From the NCBI GenBank assembly GCA_003331685.1, contig QOPK01000037.1, positions 1-15,058 of the forward strand: a stretch of DNA of 15,058 bases, read 5' to 3'. Below, in pieces: positions 6,208 to 13,817 of this stretch (within the stretch, counting starts at the first letter, position 1; each line of letters starts with the position of its first letter). Below the pieces are notes generated by a model. That model saw only the letters and a program-made list of their open reading frames with translations. It did not search any database and was not told the DNA's origin. The position numbers and the translations under genes were made by a program. The stretch comes from Halieaceae bacterium. GTDB taxonomy: Bacteria > Pseudomonadota > Gammaproteobacteria > Pseudomonadales > Halieaceae.

Positions 6208-8136
6208 ATGATGCTGGTGATTCTTTGGGTCGTGGGCACGCTGGTGGCAATCGCCGTTCTGGCGATATTTTTGGTGCCCATGGTTATTGACGAGCAGGCG
6301 TTGCTCGACATGGCGCAGGAGCAGGTGCAAACCCAGGCAGGCGGCGAACTGATTGTCGAGGGCGATGCCGAGCTCAGCTTCTTTCCACGTTTCGGGCTCA
6401 GACTTGAGGAGACGACGCTCAATCTCCCTGCCCAAACGGAATATGATCCGGACATTAACGCCACTATCACAGAGCTCGACGTCGGGCTCTCTCTGCTACC
6501 GCTGCTCGGTGGCAACATCGATATCGGCACTATCGTGATCGCAGGTGTCACCGCCGACATCACCGAACCTCAAGCGCTACCGCCTGCGCCCGAACCCCGC
6601 CCCGTTATGAGTGATCGGGAGTGGGAGAAGCGCGGCGAAATCATTCGACAGACCAAGGAACAGGAGCGCCAAAGACAGTTAAATGAGGGCGGCGGGGTTT
6701 CGGGCATCGCCATTCTGGCAGAGGCCATACAGATCGAAGACATTACCGTCATCCAGCGCACCCGCGACGGCGAGCTGAGCAATGAAATTCGCATTGCGGC
6801 GCTGACCCTGACCGACGTCAATACACGGAACGAGCCCATGCAACTCGAGGGGGCACTGACGGTTCTCGGTGATGGCTCAACAGCACCGCTCGATATTGCG
6901 CTGGACGGCGCTATCCGGGTTGCGTCGGATTTCAGCAAGATTGAAATCCAAGATCTGCAGACCGAGGTGATCGGCGCGCTGACCAAACCGTTGGAAAGCG
7001 CACTGGACGGTACGTTTGTAGTGAGCCCAGCGAAAGCCGACTTCACGTTGAGTGCGAGCCTGCCCGGAGGTGATGTCACCGGACAGCTAGTCTGGTCAGC
7101 ACTGGAGAGCCCCGAGATCAAGCTGGATATCAACACGGCGCGACTGGACGCAGATCAAATTCAACCTGCGCCGCCGCCCGCATCGGCGACTACTGGGAGC
7201 GCTCCACCAACTGAGGCGCCCCCCGCTCCCACGTCAGCCGCCGGTGAAGCAGGAAACATTGCCCCTGTGCCCTTGCCGGTGGGACCACTGCGCGATCTCG
7301 ATCTCGAGCTGCGTGTCGCGGCAGACAAACTCATCGCGGGCGGACAGATCATCAGCGACGCTCAGGTCTTTATGCGCGTTCTCGATGGGGTGGCCAACAT
7401 CGACTACATTCGCGGCGTACTGCACCAGGGACAGCTTGATACGCGTGTGATACTGAATGCGCGGCGCCCAGTGGTAGAGGCTGAAGTCGAAGGCGGTCTC
7501 AAGGGCGTGAATATGGACCTCTTGCTCGCCAGTATGGGCAATACCGACGCTGCGTCCGGCCGCATTGAGATGGGCTGGGATCTCGAGACCGAGGGCATCA
7601 GCGCAGATGACCTCATGGCTGCGCTGGACGGTGACGTATCCGCGAGCGGTCAGGATTTAATCCTGCAGAAAGTCTCAGTACAAGGATTGATTTGCACCGC
7701 AGTTGCTCTCGTTAACAAGATACCGCCAATCGCTGGCTTGCCGACCAATACGCCGATAACAGATCTCTCGCTAGCTGTCGATTTTGATGAAGGCATGGGC
7801 GACATCGAGAAGCTTCGCTTCTCCACACCGGGCGTCGAGCTAAAGGGCTCGGGTGATATTAACCTTAGCTCGATGGATTTTGGTTTCCGCATGGAAGGGC
7901 AGGTCAACAACGAGATCATGGAGGTGAGCCCCCTCTGCGTGATTGATCAACGCTATGCGGGCGTTGACTGGCCAGTGGACTGCACCGGCAATCTGGCTTC
8001 GGAGAGTGGTGCAACCTGTCAGGTCGATGTGGCGAGCATCGCCGAGCAGATCCTGAGGAACGACGCTCAACAGCAGTTGCAGGACACCATCGAAGAAAAG
8101 GCAGGGTCCTTCATCAAGAAGCTCTTCGGTGACTGA
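6208..8136 (+). CDS. AsmA family envelope protein
   Basis: This 642-residue protein has a single N-terminal membrane anchor (about residues 3-26, LVILWVVGTLVAIAVLAIFL and onward), then a large beta-rich domain that should face the periplasm. The C-terminal AsmA section is clear: GLKGVNMDLLLASMG, RIEMGWDLETEGISADDLMA, and near the end DWPVDCTGNLAS with flanking cysteines. AsmA/TAM-type proteins are now generally viewed as bridge-like lipid-transport or outer-membrane assembly factors. Two low-complexity insertions stand out: a charged, Gln/Arg-rich helical stretch around residues 130-155 (EIIRQTKEQERQRQ) and a Pro/Ala-rich linker around 316-357. A strong purine run GGGGGAAGGG (6198-6207) precedes tandem ATG codons at 6208 and 6211; either may be used. 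The upstream gap of 60 nt has only a poor promoter (TATGCT at 6173-6178). Confidence 0.88.
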   Translation: MMLVILWVVGTLVAIAVLAIFLVPMVIDEQALLDMAQEQVQTQAGGELIVEGDAELSFFPRFGLRLEETTLNLPAQTEYDPDINATITELDVGLSLLPLLGGNIDIGTIVIAGVTADITEPQALPPAPEPRPVMSDREWEKRGEIIRQTKEQERQRQLNEGGGVSGIAILAEAIQIEDITVIQRTRDGELSNEIRIAALTLTDVNTRNEPMQLEGALTVLGDGSTAPLDIALDGAIRVASDFSKIEIQDLQTEVIGALTKPLESALDGTFVVSPAKADFTLSASLPGGDVTGQLVWSALESPEIKLDINTARLDADQIQPAPPPASATTGSAPPTEAPPAPTSAAGEAGNIAPVPLPVGPLRDLDLELRVAADKLIAGGQIISDAQVFMRVLDGVANIDYIRGVLHQGQLDTRVILNARRPVVEAEVEGGLKGVNMDLLLASMGNTDAASGRIEMGWDLETEGISADDLMAALDGDVSASGQDLILQKVSVQGLICTAVALVNKIPPIAGLPTNTPITDLSLAVDFDEGMGDIEKLRFSTPGVELKGSGDINLSSMDFGFRMEGQVNNEIMEVSPLCVIDQRYAGVDWPVDCTGNLASESGATCQVDVASIAEQILRNDAQQQLQDTIEEKAGSFIKKLFGD

Positions 8137-8162
8137 CCCGCTGACTCCGACCGGGGGTGCCC

Positions 8163-9638
8163 ATGCCCCCAGGCTTTGATCACACCTACGCGCGCCTGGG
8201 ACCAGCTTTCAGCACGCCTCAGGCGCCCGACCCGGTGTCTGAACCCAAGCTGCTGTTGTGGAATCAGGCCTTGGCCGACTCCTTGGGCTGGTCAGGCGAC
8301 CCGCAATCTGATCCGGAGCAACTCGCCGCACTGGCAGGCAACATGCCGTTGCCCGACAGTCATCCAGTTGCCACCGTCTACGCTGGTCATCAGTTCGGGC
8401 AGTACAACCCTCAACTCGGTGACGGCCGCGCCACCTTGTTAGGAGAGTGGCTGACGCCTGCAGGCGCGCGATTCGATATTCAGCTCAAGGGCGCGGGGCC
8501 GACCGCTTATTCCCGAGGTGGTGACGGACGATCCCCGATCGGCCCTGTAATCCGAGAGTATCTCGTGTCCGAGGCCATGCATGCGCTCGGTGTCCCTACG
8601 ACCCGGGCGCTCGCCGCCGTCGGCACCGGCGAACCCGTGGTGAGAAACCAGATCGAACCTGGCGCCATTCTGACCCGGGTAGCCAGCAGTCATCTGCGCG
8701 TCGGTACCGTGCAGTACTTCGCCATGACCCGCGGCGGTGATGACGTGGCGGCGCTGGTGGATTACGTGGTCGACCGTCATTTCAGCGCCGCAGCAAAGGC
8801 AAGTGTTCAACCCGCAGCCGTGACCTTGCTCGAAGGCGTATGTGAACACTTTGCGCGGCTGGTCGCACATTGGCAGGTGCTCGGCTTTGTGCACGGCGTG
8901 CTGAATACCGACAACGCGCTCCTTTGTGGACAAACCATCGATTATGGTCCCTGCGCCTTCATGGACCACTTCGATCCCAAGGCCTGCTTCAGTTCCATCG
9001 ACCGACAGGGGCGCTACGCCTGGCCCAACCAGCCGGGCATCATGCACTGGAACTTGGCAGTGCTGGCTGAGTGCCTGCTGCCCCTCATAAACGAGAATGC
9101 CGAGGCGGCGCAGCAGGTCGCGCAGGAGATCGTCGATCGCTATCCGGCGCATTTTCATGTCCACCATCAGCGGTGGCTCGCCGCCAAGCTTGGCCTCGAT
9201 GCGGTGACCGAAGCAGACGGCGCTTTAATTCAATCCTTTCACGAACTGCTGGCTGCAGAAGGCCTGGACTTGACCTTGGCGTTCAGGTGGCTCGCGGAAT
9301 TGGCCAACGACTCGCTCGAGCACACACCTTTACCCGAGCTCTTTAGCGCCCCGCCAGCGCTGCTGAGCTGGGCAGACGACTGGCGAACCCGACGCAAAGC
9401 CAACAAAGGCGACACCTCGGCTATCACGGCCGCCATGTGCTCCGTAAATCCGACTATCCTTCCTCGCAATCACCTTGTGCAAAAAGCCATCGACCTTACT
9501 GAGGCCGGCGAACTGGCGTGGGTAAAGGCGCTGGTCGATCGCGGCCTGCGACCCTTCGAATGGCGGGACGAGGATGTGGAATGGGCCAGATCACCCGAGC
9601 CCGAGGAGCGCGTGACCCGCACTTTTTGTGGCACCTGA
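8163..9638 (+). CDS. selO: SelO (YdiU) protein adenylyltransferase
   Basis: This 491-residue protein is a SelO-family pseudokinase that transfers AMP from ATP to Ser/Thr/Tyr of target proteins. Visible motifs are AGHQFGQYNPQLGDGRA (74-90), LKGAG with Lys109, SRGGDGRSPIGPVIREYL (117-134), HGVLNTDN (244-251) with Asp250, and DYGPCAFMD with Asp260 as the metal-binding DFG equivalent. The GPVIREYL form differs from the E. coli-type R-S-x-IREFL and belongs to another branch of the family. The protein ends in FCGT, so Cys489 is third from the end, exactly where eukaryotic SelO has selenocysteine and E. coli YdiU has Cys. I start at ATG 8163 rather than GTG 8157 because GGGGG (8153-8157) is then correctly spaced. 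It follows the AsmA gene by 26 nt and may share its transcript. Confidence 0.95.
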   Translation: MPPGFDHTYARLGPAFSTPQAPDPVSEPKLLLWNQALADSLGWSGDPQSDPEQLAALAGNMPLPDSHPVATVYAGHQFGQYNPQLGDGRATLLGEWLTPAGARFDIQLKGAGPTAYSRGGDGRSPIGPVIREYLVSEAMHALGVPTTRALAAVGTGEPVVRNQIEPGAILTRVASSHLRVGTVQYFAMTRGGDDVAALVDYVVDRHFSAAAKASVQPAAVTLLEGVCEHFARLVAHWQVLGFVHGVLNTDNALLCGQTIDYGPCAFMDHFDPKACFSSIDRQGRYAWPNQPGIMHWNLAVLAECLLPLINENAEAAQQVAQEIVDRYPAHFHVHHQRWLAAKLGLDAVTEADGALIQSFHELLAAEGLDLTLAFRWLAELANDSLEHTPLPELFSAPPALLSWADDWRTRRKANKGDTSAITAAMCSVNPTILPRNHLVQKAIDLTEAGELAWVKALVDRGLRPFEWRDEDVEWARSPEPEERVTRTFCGT

Positions 9639-9670
9639 GACGTCCCGAAGAGGGAAATCTGTGCGTGTTC

Positions 9671-9700
9671 ATGACGGGGCCGGATCGGTCACCGTATAAT
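9671..9700 (+). promoter_or_regulatory. sigma70-type promoter of the pyrD-pyrK fusion gene
   Basis: A perfect TATAAT (9695-9700) is preceded, with an 18-nt spacer, by ATGACG (9671-9676, matching TGAC of the -35). The transcript would start near 9707, giving a 5' leader of about 20 nt before the TTG start. This is the best promoter in the window and separates the fusion gene from selO. Confidence 0.58.
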
Positions 9701-9726
9701 TCAGCATCCGATACGGAGACACCCCA

Positions 9727-11385
9727 TTGACCACCGAGTTTGTCGGCAAGCAACTGTCAGGCCCCTTCACCATCCCTTCGGGCATAGTGACGACAGCTCC
9801 TGCCATTATTCAGCGGGTCATGGACACCATGCCCGAAATCGGCGTCATCACCACCAAAAGCATTGGGTTTGAGCCGCGGCTCGGTAACCGGGAGCCTGTA
9901 TACAGTCAGTACGCGCCCGGCTGCTTCGTGAATGCTGTCGGACTGACCAACCCCGGGGTCGAAAAAGCGCTGCAGGGTTTACAGCAGCTCACCGTGCCGA
10001 CTGATCGCTTTTTGTTGGTGTCGATTTTCGGCGGTTCCGTGGAAGAGTTTGTCGCCGTGGCAAAACAACTCGCCCCCGTCGCAGATGGTCTGGAGCTGAA
10101 TCTCTCCTGCCCTCATGCAAAGGGCTACGGCATGGCCATGGGTCAAGACCCCGAGATGGTCCGTGAGGTCGTCGCTGCGGTATGCGGCGCCGTCGATATA
10201 CCCATCATCCCCAAGCTGACGCCGAACGTCGATGACATTGCGGTCATTGGCCGCGCTGCACTAGAAGGGGGCGCGTCAGCGCTGTGCGCCATCAATACGG
10301 CGGGGCCTGGCTACACAGAGAGCCACGGTCACCCGGTGCTAAGCAACGGCATGGGCGGCATGTCAGGCAAAGGCGTGCTACCCACCACACTGAAGGCGCT
10401 GAAAGCGCTACGCGCCGAGACGGACTTACCGCTCATTGGCTGCGGCGGCCTGTCTTCCGCGGCAGACTGTCGGGATGCCATCCATTGCGGAGCCACCATT
10501 CTGGGCATTGGCTCAGGACTGACCGGCATGAATACCGAGGAAGTTCAGCACTACTTTGCCAACCTCGCCTGCGATCTCGCTGAGGGCGGCGATGCAGCAG
10601 GTGAACAGGTTCGCTTCGATGTGGACATGGGCTTCAAGCCCTACCAGGTTGTCGCTAACGATATCGTCTGTGATGACATTACCGTGGTCACGTTAGATGG
10701 CGATTTGGATATTCAGGCCGGAGAATATGTTTTTGTTTGGGTGCCGGGCGTAGGTGAAAAGCCCTTCTCGTGCCTAACTCATGACCCGGTGCGTTTGGCG
10801 GTGATCAATGTCGGGCAATTCACGGATCACTGCTACCAGCTCTCACCGAGTGACGCGGTGTATCTGCGTGGCCCACACGGCGTGGCTGTCACACCGCCGG
10901 AAGATGCGCACATTGTGTGCGTCGCAGGCGGCACGGGTCTGGCGGCCGTGTATCAGATCGCCGAGGACTTTGGTCGCGACGACAAGCCGGTCGATATTTT
11001 TGTGGGCGCCCGGTCGGCAAATCGACTTTACTTCCGCGACGAATGCGAGCGCGTCGCCCGCGTCACCATCGCGACCGATGATGGCAGTGCCGGATTCGAG
11101 GGCCGGGTGAGCGACGCTTTGGCGGACTTTCTCGCTGACCAACCCGCTGAGGCGTTGGCCAAGATGGTATTTTATAACTGCGGACCTGCCCCCATGATTC
11201 ATGCGAGTGAAGCGGTCCAAAAAGAGTATGTCTCCTCGGATCGTATCTTCAGCGCAATCGACTATTTGACCAAATGCGGTGTCGGTATCTGTGGCGCATG
11301 TGCCTCACCCGACGGCCGCAGGATCTGCGTGGATGGACCCTTTATCACCGACGGATTAACCGAGCGCCGCGCGGCATCGCGCTGA
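9727..11385 (+). CDS. fused class 1B-like dihydroorotate dehydrogenase and PyrK-type electron-transfer module
   Basis: A 552-residue flavoprotein made of two parts. Residues 1-285 form a PyrD-type FMN barrel with SGIVTTAP, TTKSIGFEPR, NAVGLTNPG and LNLSCPHAKG, where Cys128 is the class 1-type catalytic cysteine; PKLTPN, INTAGPG and CGGLSS complete the FMN site. Residues 300-552 are PyrK-like: FAD motif KPFSCL (345-350), NAD-binding VAGGTGLA (399-406), YNCGPAPM (483-490), and a [2Fe-2S] site at Cys517, Cys522, Cys525 and Cys534 (C-x4-C-x2-C-x8-C). The normal class 1B enzyme has these as separate subunits and oxidises dihydroorotate with NAD+. Here a single chain would do both. The final cysteine gap (x8) looks shorter than in the PyrK proteins I know. 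Start is TTG 9727, preceded by GGAG (9715-9718) at 8 nt; no suitable ATG is nearby. A different dihydro-substrate is possible. Confidence 0.87.
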   Translation: MTTEFVGKQLSGPFTIPSGIVTTAPAIIQRVMDTMPEIGVITTKSIGFEPRLGNREPVYSQYAPGCFVNAVGLTNPGVEKALQGLQQLTVPTDRFLLVSIFGGSVEEFVAVAKQLAPVADGLELNLSCPHAKGYGMAMGQDPEMVREVVAAVCGAVDIPIIPKLTPNVDDIAVIGRAALEGGASALCAINTAGPGYTESHGHPVLSNGMGGMSGKGVLPTTLKALKALRAETDLPLIGCGGLSSAADCRDAIHCGATILGIGSGLTGMNTEEVQHYFANLACDLAEGGDAAGEQVRFDVDMGFKPYQVVANDIVCDDITVVTLDGDLDIQAGEYVFVWVPGVGEKPFSCLTHDPVRLAVINVGQFTDHCYQLSPSDAVYLRGPHGVAVTPPEDAHIVCVAGGTGLAAVYQIAEDFGRDDKPVDIFVGARSANRLYFRDECERVARVTIATDDGSAGFEGRVSDALADFLADQPAEALAKMVFYNCGPAPMIHASEAVQKEYVSSDRIFSAIDYLTKCGVGICGACASPDGRRICVDGPFITDGLTERRAASR

Positions 11386-11487
11386 CCGACAACCTGCACA
11401 GCCAGTTGTCACGTCTGCAGCCCGGGCATATCCCTGAACGCCCTCCTCGCTACACCGCGCAAAAGCTGACAAGCGACATATGGCCGG

Positions 11488-11515
11488 TTGACTGAAGGGC
11501 AAATCGCGTCATCAT
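11488..11515 (+). promoter_or_regulatory. candidate promoter of the cupin-DUF3302-HlyD group
   Basis: TTGACT (11488-11493, five of six to consensus) and CATCAT (11510-11515, four of six) are separated by 16 nt. The start of transcription would fall near 11522, some 33 nt before the cupin ATG. The 169-nt gap after the pyrD-pyrK fusion contains no other gene-like frame that I can support. Confidence 0.33.
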
Positions 11516-11554
11516 GCCTTGTCATGACTTTCCAAGGGGATAGAGCGCATCGGC

Positions 11555-12016
11555 ATGAAAGAGAACCTTCTTCAGCAAGAAAATCTAACTTGGACACATT
11601 ACTCAGAGGACGCGGATTATGCTTTCCCCGTCAGCTACTGGGGCGCCATTTTGGATATTGATGACGCGGGTCATCTCAGTGTGTTGTACCGCTGGGATCC
11701 CGAGCAATTTTGCCATTTTCATCGGCACCTCTGCGCCACCACCTCTCTCGTGCTCGAGGGAGAACTGCACGTGAAAACCTTCGAAAATGGCGAACTGGTC
11801 GACACCACTATCAGGCGCGTCGGAGATTATGCCAAGAAGCCCCCGGGCGACGTGCACATGGAGCAAGGCGGGCCTGACGGCGCGCTGGTGCTCTTTGAGC
11901 TGTATGCGCCCGACGGCCAATTGACCGAGCAGTTAGACAAGGACGGCAACACACTGCGCACCCTGACAACCAATCAGCTCCGACACTTTTTCGACAAGCA
12001 GCAGGCAGCCGCCTAA
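11555..12016 (+). CDS. small single-domain cupin protein
   Basis: This 153-residue protein has no signal peptide and is probably cytoplasmic. The cupin barrel is indicated by FCHFHRHLCATTSLVLEGEL (residues 52-71), where the histidines and the following Leu-Glu-Gly turn fit cupin motif 1. GDYAKKPPGDVHMEQGG follows and matches motif 2, with a late His as metal ligand, then the closing strand ALVLFELY. The C-terminal 25 residues are polar and probably helical. Cupins of this size include dioxygenases, isomerases and metal or ligand sensors, so no reaction can be assigned; similarity to the cupin part of ChrR-type anti-sigma factors is only general. The start ATG 11555 has a distant GGGGA (14 nt away), making the ribosome site weak. 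It is followed by the DUF3302 gene after 28 nt, so co-transcription is likely. Confidence 0.75.
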   Translation: MKENLLQQENLTWTHYSEDADYAFPVSYWGAILDIDDAGHLSVLYRWDPEQFCHFHRHLCATTSLVLEGELHVKTFENGELVDTTIRRVGDYAKKPPGDVHMEQGGPDGALVLFELYAPDGQLTEQLDKDGNTLRTLTTNQLRHFFDKQQAAA

Positions 12017-12044
12017 CACAGCGACTTAACTGAGGTTGATACCC

Positions 12045-12437
12045 ATGTCTGGAGACATTCATCCGCTGGCGCCCCATTCCTTGCCACCCTTTGTTGGCGG
12101 GGCTGACGGCAGTGATCCCTTGTTTTCCGCGATCGTCTTCATCGTGATACTCGCGGTGCTGGGTATCGGCGTCTTCTACCTTAAGCTGCATGCCATACCC
12201 GAGCAGCTGGCACACAAGCATGGCAACACCCAGTCTCAGCTGATCATGGTGCTGGCGCTGTTAGCGCTGTTTACGCACAACAATATTTTCTGGGTGGCAG
12301 CGCTGATCTTGGCGCTATTGAAACTCCCTGATTTTTTGACGCCCATCATCAGTATTTCGGAATCACTGAAAAAACTGACCCCGGAGGAAGATGGAGAACC
12401 GACCGCTGTGGTTGAGCGATCAGAGGAGCAACAGTAA
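12045..12437 (+). CDS. DUF3302 inner-membrane protein (YiaW/YibI type)
   Basis: This 130-residue protein has two predicted membrane helices, about residues 27-50 (SAIVFIVILAVLGIGVFY and onward) and 66-95 (LIMVLALLALF...FWVAALILALL). They flank a short loop LHAIPEQLAHKHGN. That loop resembles the 'HDIPYEIAKKRNHPHQ' loop of E. coli YiaW, and the following LFTHNN..W matches its 'LFTLHAIWPF' segment, which is my basis for DUF3302. The C-terminal tail is acidic and soluble. ATG 12045 is chosen because GAGG (12032-12035) is 9 nt upstream. The HlyD-family gene begins 2 nt after its stop, the same pairing as YiaW-YiaV and YibI-YibH in E. coli. Its function is not known; a role as membrane partner of the adaptor is inferred. 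Confidence 0.82.
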   Translation: MSGDIHPLAPHSLPPFVGGADGSDPLFSAIVFIVILAVLGIGVFYLKLHAIPEQLAHKHGNTQSQLIMVLALLALFTHNNIFWVAALILALLKLPDFLTPIISISESLKKLTPEEDGEPTAVVERSEEQQ

Positions 12438-12439
12438 CC

Positions 12440-13681
12440 ATGTTGGAACTGATTCTCTGCTCATTGGTCACCGTACTGCCCGACTACCTCTTTCGCCGTT
12501 ACCGGCAAGGCAAGCGCTGGGGTGATCAGATCACCTTTTTCACCATGTGGTACGAGTTGCGCTGGGGGATCACTGCCTGCCTGATTCTGACCGTCAGCTT
12601 CATTACGGTGGTGTTTTACTACCACCCCTCTACCACCAACGCGGGACCCTACTTCCGCACTATCCCGCTCTTACCAGAGGGCGGCGGTCGAGTCGAGGAG
12701 GTCTTTGTCAGTAATGGTGAGGCGGTCTTAGCAGGGGATCCGCTGTTTAGCCTGCTCGACAGTGCACAGGTCGCCGGCGTGAACGTCGCTGAAAGCCAAC
12801 TTACCCAGATTGCATCAGCGTTTGCGCAAGCCGAGGTGCAGCTCGAAGGCGCCAAAGCCACTCTGACGCAGGCGGAGAGCGCACTGGCGCAGGCTGAAAA
12901 CGAGCTAGCCAAAAAGACCGAATTGTCGGCTCGCGGCCAACAGTTAGTCAGCAAAATTGAAATCGAGCGGCTGGAGAACACCGTTGCCCAGCGTCGCGGC
13001 GGCGTGCAGGCCGCAAAAGCCAATATCACTGCGGCAGAAACCCAGATCTCTGACGTACTCCCCGCGCAACTTGAAAGTGCGCAGCGGCAGTTGGAGCAGG
13101 CGCAGGTGGCGCTGGACAAAACTGTGGTGTACGCGGGCGTGGACGGTCAGGTCGCACAGTTCTTCCTGCAGCGCGGTGATTACGTGAATCCCATTCTGCG
13201 GCCAGCAGGCGTACTGATTCCCTCTGACGGTCCGGAGTCAGGGCGATACCAGATCGCGGCGGGCTTTAATCAGCTCTCCGCGCAGGTGATCAAGGCCGGC
13301 ACCATTACCGAAGTGGTCTGCATGTCGAAGCCGTTCACGGTAATTCCCATGGTAGTCACCCGAGTGCAGCCGGTGGTGGCCGCGGGGCAGTTAAAGCCAG
13401 CCGATGTCCTGCTGGATGCGCAGCAGCGCGCGCGACCAGGCACGCTCACCGTTGTCATGGAACCCTTGTATGAGGGGGGGCTGAGCGAAGTCATGCCGGG
13501 CAGCAAATGTATTGCCAATGCCTACACCAGTAACCACGAGTTGCTCGAAGAGGGTGACCTTGGGTTCGGTGAAACGCTATTTCTGCACATGGTCGACACC
13601 GTAGGCGTGATTCACGCCATCATCCTGAGAATGCAGGCGCTACTGATGCCCGTGCAGATGCTGGTCTTCGCCGGTCACTGA
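12440..13681 (+). CDS. HlyD-family periplasmic adaptor (YiaV/YibH type)
   Basis: A 413-residue membrane-fusion protein. An amphipathic N-terminus (PDYLFRRYRQGKRWGDQ) is followed by one membrane helix at about 42-61. Then comes the first half of a lipoyl-like domain (residues 75-108, GGGRVEEVFVSNGEAVLAGD), a long Ala/Gln/Glu-rich coiled-coil hairpin (about 112-232) with repeated AQAE and QAES units, the second lipoyl half (ALDKTVVYAGVDGQVAQFFL) and a beta-barrel section. The C-terminal 40 residues are hydrophobic (MVDTVGVIHAIILRMQALLM), unlike classical RND or ABC adaptors. Neither an ABC/RND/MFS pump nor a TolC-like protein is in the window; the DUF3302 protein 2 nt upstream is the only apparent partner. 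GAGGAG (12423-12428) is 11 nt before the ATG. Substrate is unknown. Confidence 0.87.
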   Translation: MLELILCSLVTVLPDYLFRRYRQGKRWGDQITFFTMWYELRWGITACLILTVSFITVVFYYHPSTTNAGPYFRTIPLLPEGGGRVEEVFVSNGEAVLAGDPLFSLLDSAQVAGVNVAESQLTQIASAFAQAEVQLEGAKATLTQAESALAQAENELAKKTELSARGQQLVSKIEIERLENTVAQRRGGVQAAKANITAAETQISDVLPAQLESAQRQLEQAQVALDKTVVYAGVDGQVAQFFLQRGDYVNPILRPAGVLIPSDGPESGRYQIAAGFNQLSAQVIKAGTITEVVCMSKPFTVIPMVVTRVQPVVAAGQLKPADVLLDAQQRARPGTLTVVMEPLYEGGLSEVMPGSKCIANAYTSNHELLEEGDLGFGETLFLHMVDTVGVIHAIILRMQALLMPVQMLVFAGH

Positions 13682-13716
13682 TCTTTTTGGCGCCGGGGAA
13701 CTCGACGCTGACTGAG

Positions 13717-13763
13717 CGGATCTTTGGGGGCAGCAGGCCCCAGGCGCAAGCGCAGAAGATCCG
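13717..13763. repeat. 8-bp inverted repeat enclosing a nested hairpin, after the HlyD gene
   Basis: CGGATCTT (13717-13724) pairs perfectly with AAGATCCG (13756-13763). Inside lie TGGGG (13725-13729) with CCCCA (13738-13742), and a GCGCAAGCGC mini-hairpin, so the transcript could fold into a three-way junction. It begins 35 nt after the HlyD stop. No T-run follows, so an intrinsic terminator is not established; a factor-dependent terminator or a protein-binding site are alternatives. Confidence 0.45.
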
Positions 13764-13817
13764 ACACTGACCCCAATTCGTACCGGTTACACCCTTTGCC
13801 AATAGGTGTGCCTTGTC

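Noticed and set aside
11386..11554. A short frame overlapping the end of the pyrD-pyrK fusion (11274-11495) as a small gene.
   Set aside because: It is mostly an out-of-frame reading of the Fe-S domain with no ribosome site or recognisable motif.
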